Assembly (NCBI GenBank): GCA_025463305.1 | Contig: JAOBWK010000082.1 | Location: 1-64,000 of the forward strand | Direction: 5' to 3' | Length of the DNA: 64,000 bases | Source: Ilumatobacteraceae bacterium | Lineage (GTDB): Bacteria > Actinomycetota > Acidimicrobiia > Acidimicrobiales > Ilumatobacteraceae | Part shown: positions 63,563-64,000 of the stretch, in pieces | How the letters are laid out: each line of letters begins with the position of its first letter | Position numbering within the stretch: position 1 is the first letter of the stretch | Position numbers and translations under genes: made by a program | The notes under the pieces: generated by a model | The model's input: only the letters and a program-made list of their open reading frames with translations | Told to the model about the DNA's origin: nothing | Databases searched by the model: none

Positions 63563-63895
63563 TCAGTCGAAGTCCAACAAGGAAAGCTGCGGATCCGCAG
63601 TCCTCGCCGCACGCGCTTCTCCGCCGATCGGACGCTTTCGAGGCGCTCGGCGAGTGGGCTGAGAGAGCAGTTGCGTCACTCTGCCGGTTGTCACGTACTC
63701 CTGCAGTGCGGCGCGAGGCACTCGGAGGAGGTCACCCATGCGGAGGACCGGCAAGCCCTCGGTTCCTCCACTACGCGTGTAGCACTGAGCCATCTCATAG
63801 GCCTTCGAGCGTCCGATGCGAAGTACCGAGGCGGCTTCTTCGACCTTCAGCATCATCGGAAGAGCCGACCATTCGTCAGTGTTGGATTCGTTCAT
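63563..63895 (-). CDS. Excisionase-like helix-turn-helix protein (copy 2)
   Basis: A 110-residue paralogue of the protein at 26129-26455. The core reads LPMMLKVEEAASVLRIGRS, KAYEMAQCY, GTEGLPVLRMGDLLRVPRAAL, with the same start residue (MNESNTDEW), ribosome-binding site (GAGGAG) and C-terminal ending (LQ/PQ-LSLLD). Identity is high in protein and DNA. The upstream DNA also matches the first copy, up to a TCA at 63996-63998 in the place of the integrase stop codon, so an integrase gene is expected at the window edge. Confidence 0.85.
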   Translation of the reverse strand: MNESNTDEWSALPMMLKVEEAASVLRIGRSKAYEMAQCYTRSGGTEGLPVLRMGDLLRVPRAALQEYVTTGRVTQLLSQPTRRAPRKRPIGGEARAARTADPQLSLLDFD

Positions 63896-64000
63896 TCGTG
63901 TTCGCTCCTCGTCGTGTCGTCCGCGTGATGTTGGGCCATCTGCGCTGATCACCATCGGGACTGATCGATCCATGAGTGGGAACACTGATGCGAGGTCAGG

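Larger units (their letters stand above)
27801..64000. mobile_element. Putative integrative element carrying the catabolic island (right end outside window)
   Basis: The left limit is the tRNA-Pro fragment. The right side carries a second excisionase-like gene in the same orientation as the first, with matching upstream DNA. An integrase gene is therefore expected just past the window, followed by an intact tRNA-Pro. This order (tRNA, int, xis, cargo, tRNA fragment, int, xis) is what tandem insertion at one tRNA gene produces. The cargo would be the CoA-ester catabolic genes. The boundary on the right is not visible, so the call is an inference. Confidence 0.45.

Overview
The window is GC-rich, gene-dense DNA that looks chromosomal and actinobacterial, probably from the class Acidimicrobiia (an Ilumatobacter-like lineage). 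This is inferred from GC-rich codons, frequent GTG starts, ATGA-coupled operons, acyl-CoA catabolic gene families, an F420-type LLM oxidoreductase and a mycofactocin-type SDR. There is no rRNA gene, intact tRNA or CRISPR array. The only RNA-gene trace is a 3' fragment of a tRNA-Pro.

Left part (1-26 kb): envelope and regulatory genes. A giant secreted protein, open at the left edge, carries a von Willebrand D domain and about nine transthyretin-like repeats. Next come a GntR(YtrA)/ABC ATPase/permease operon, a small membrane protein, a 979-aa ATPase regulator with a C-terminal SARP module, a secreted protein with two LDTR domains paired with a lipoprotein, a hemerythrin, a zinc metallopeptidase lipoprotein behind a frameshifted small gene, a LuxR/NB-ARC/TPR regulator, a lipoprotein, a GlsB-type membrane protein with a partner, and an ECF sigma factor with a membrane partner carrying 12-residue repeats.

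Junction (26.1-27.9 kb): an excisionase-like gene, a tyrosine integrase broken by a one-base deletion, and a 42-bp tRNA-Pro 3' fragment starting in the anticodon loop. A second copy of the excisionase gene, with the same upstream sequence, lies at the right edge (63.56-63.90 kb). The arrangement fits two integrative elements stacked at one tRNA gene. The newer one would carry the whole 27.9-63.5 kb region and end beyond the window.

Right part (28-63.5 kb): a catabolic island for a carboxylic acid degraded as CoA esters, possibly alicyclic, steroid-like or branched. It holds a P450 with a TetR regulator, a Liv-type ABC importer (binding protein, an unusual permease-permease-ATPase fusion, second ATPase), four acyl-CoA ligases, three acyl-CoA dehydrogenases, three crotonase-fold proteins, a double-hotdog MaoC hydratase, a thiolase, a cysteine-less thiolase-like/DUF35 pair resembling retro-aldolases, a double CaiB CoA-transferase, an aldehyde dehydrogenase, two SDRs, an LLM oxidoreductase, an amidohydrolase, and TetR and GntR regulators.

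Seven promoters in the island share a pseudo-palindrome, AAATA-N6-TATTT with a GTAACC or GGTTAC-like core. Six are single-strand or divergent catabolic promoters and one is the importer promoter, so import, activation and beta-oxidation appear to form one regulon. The substrate and the regulator cannot be decided from the sequence alone.
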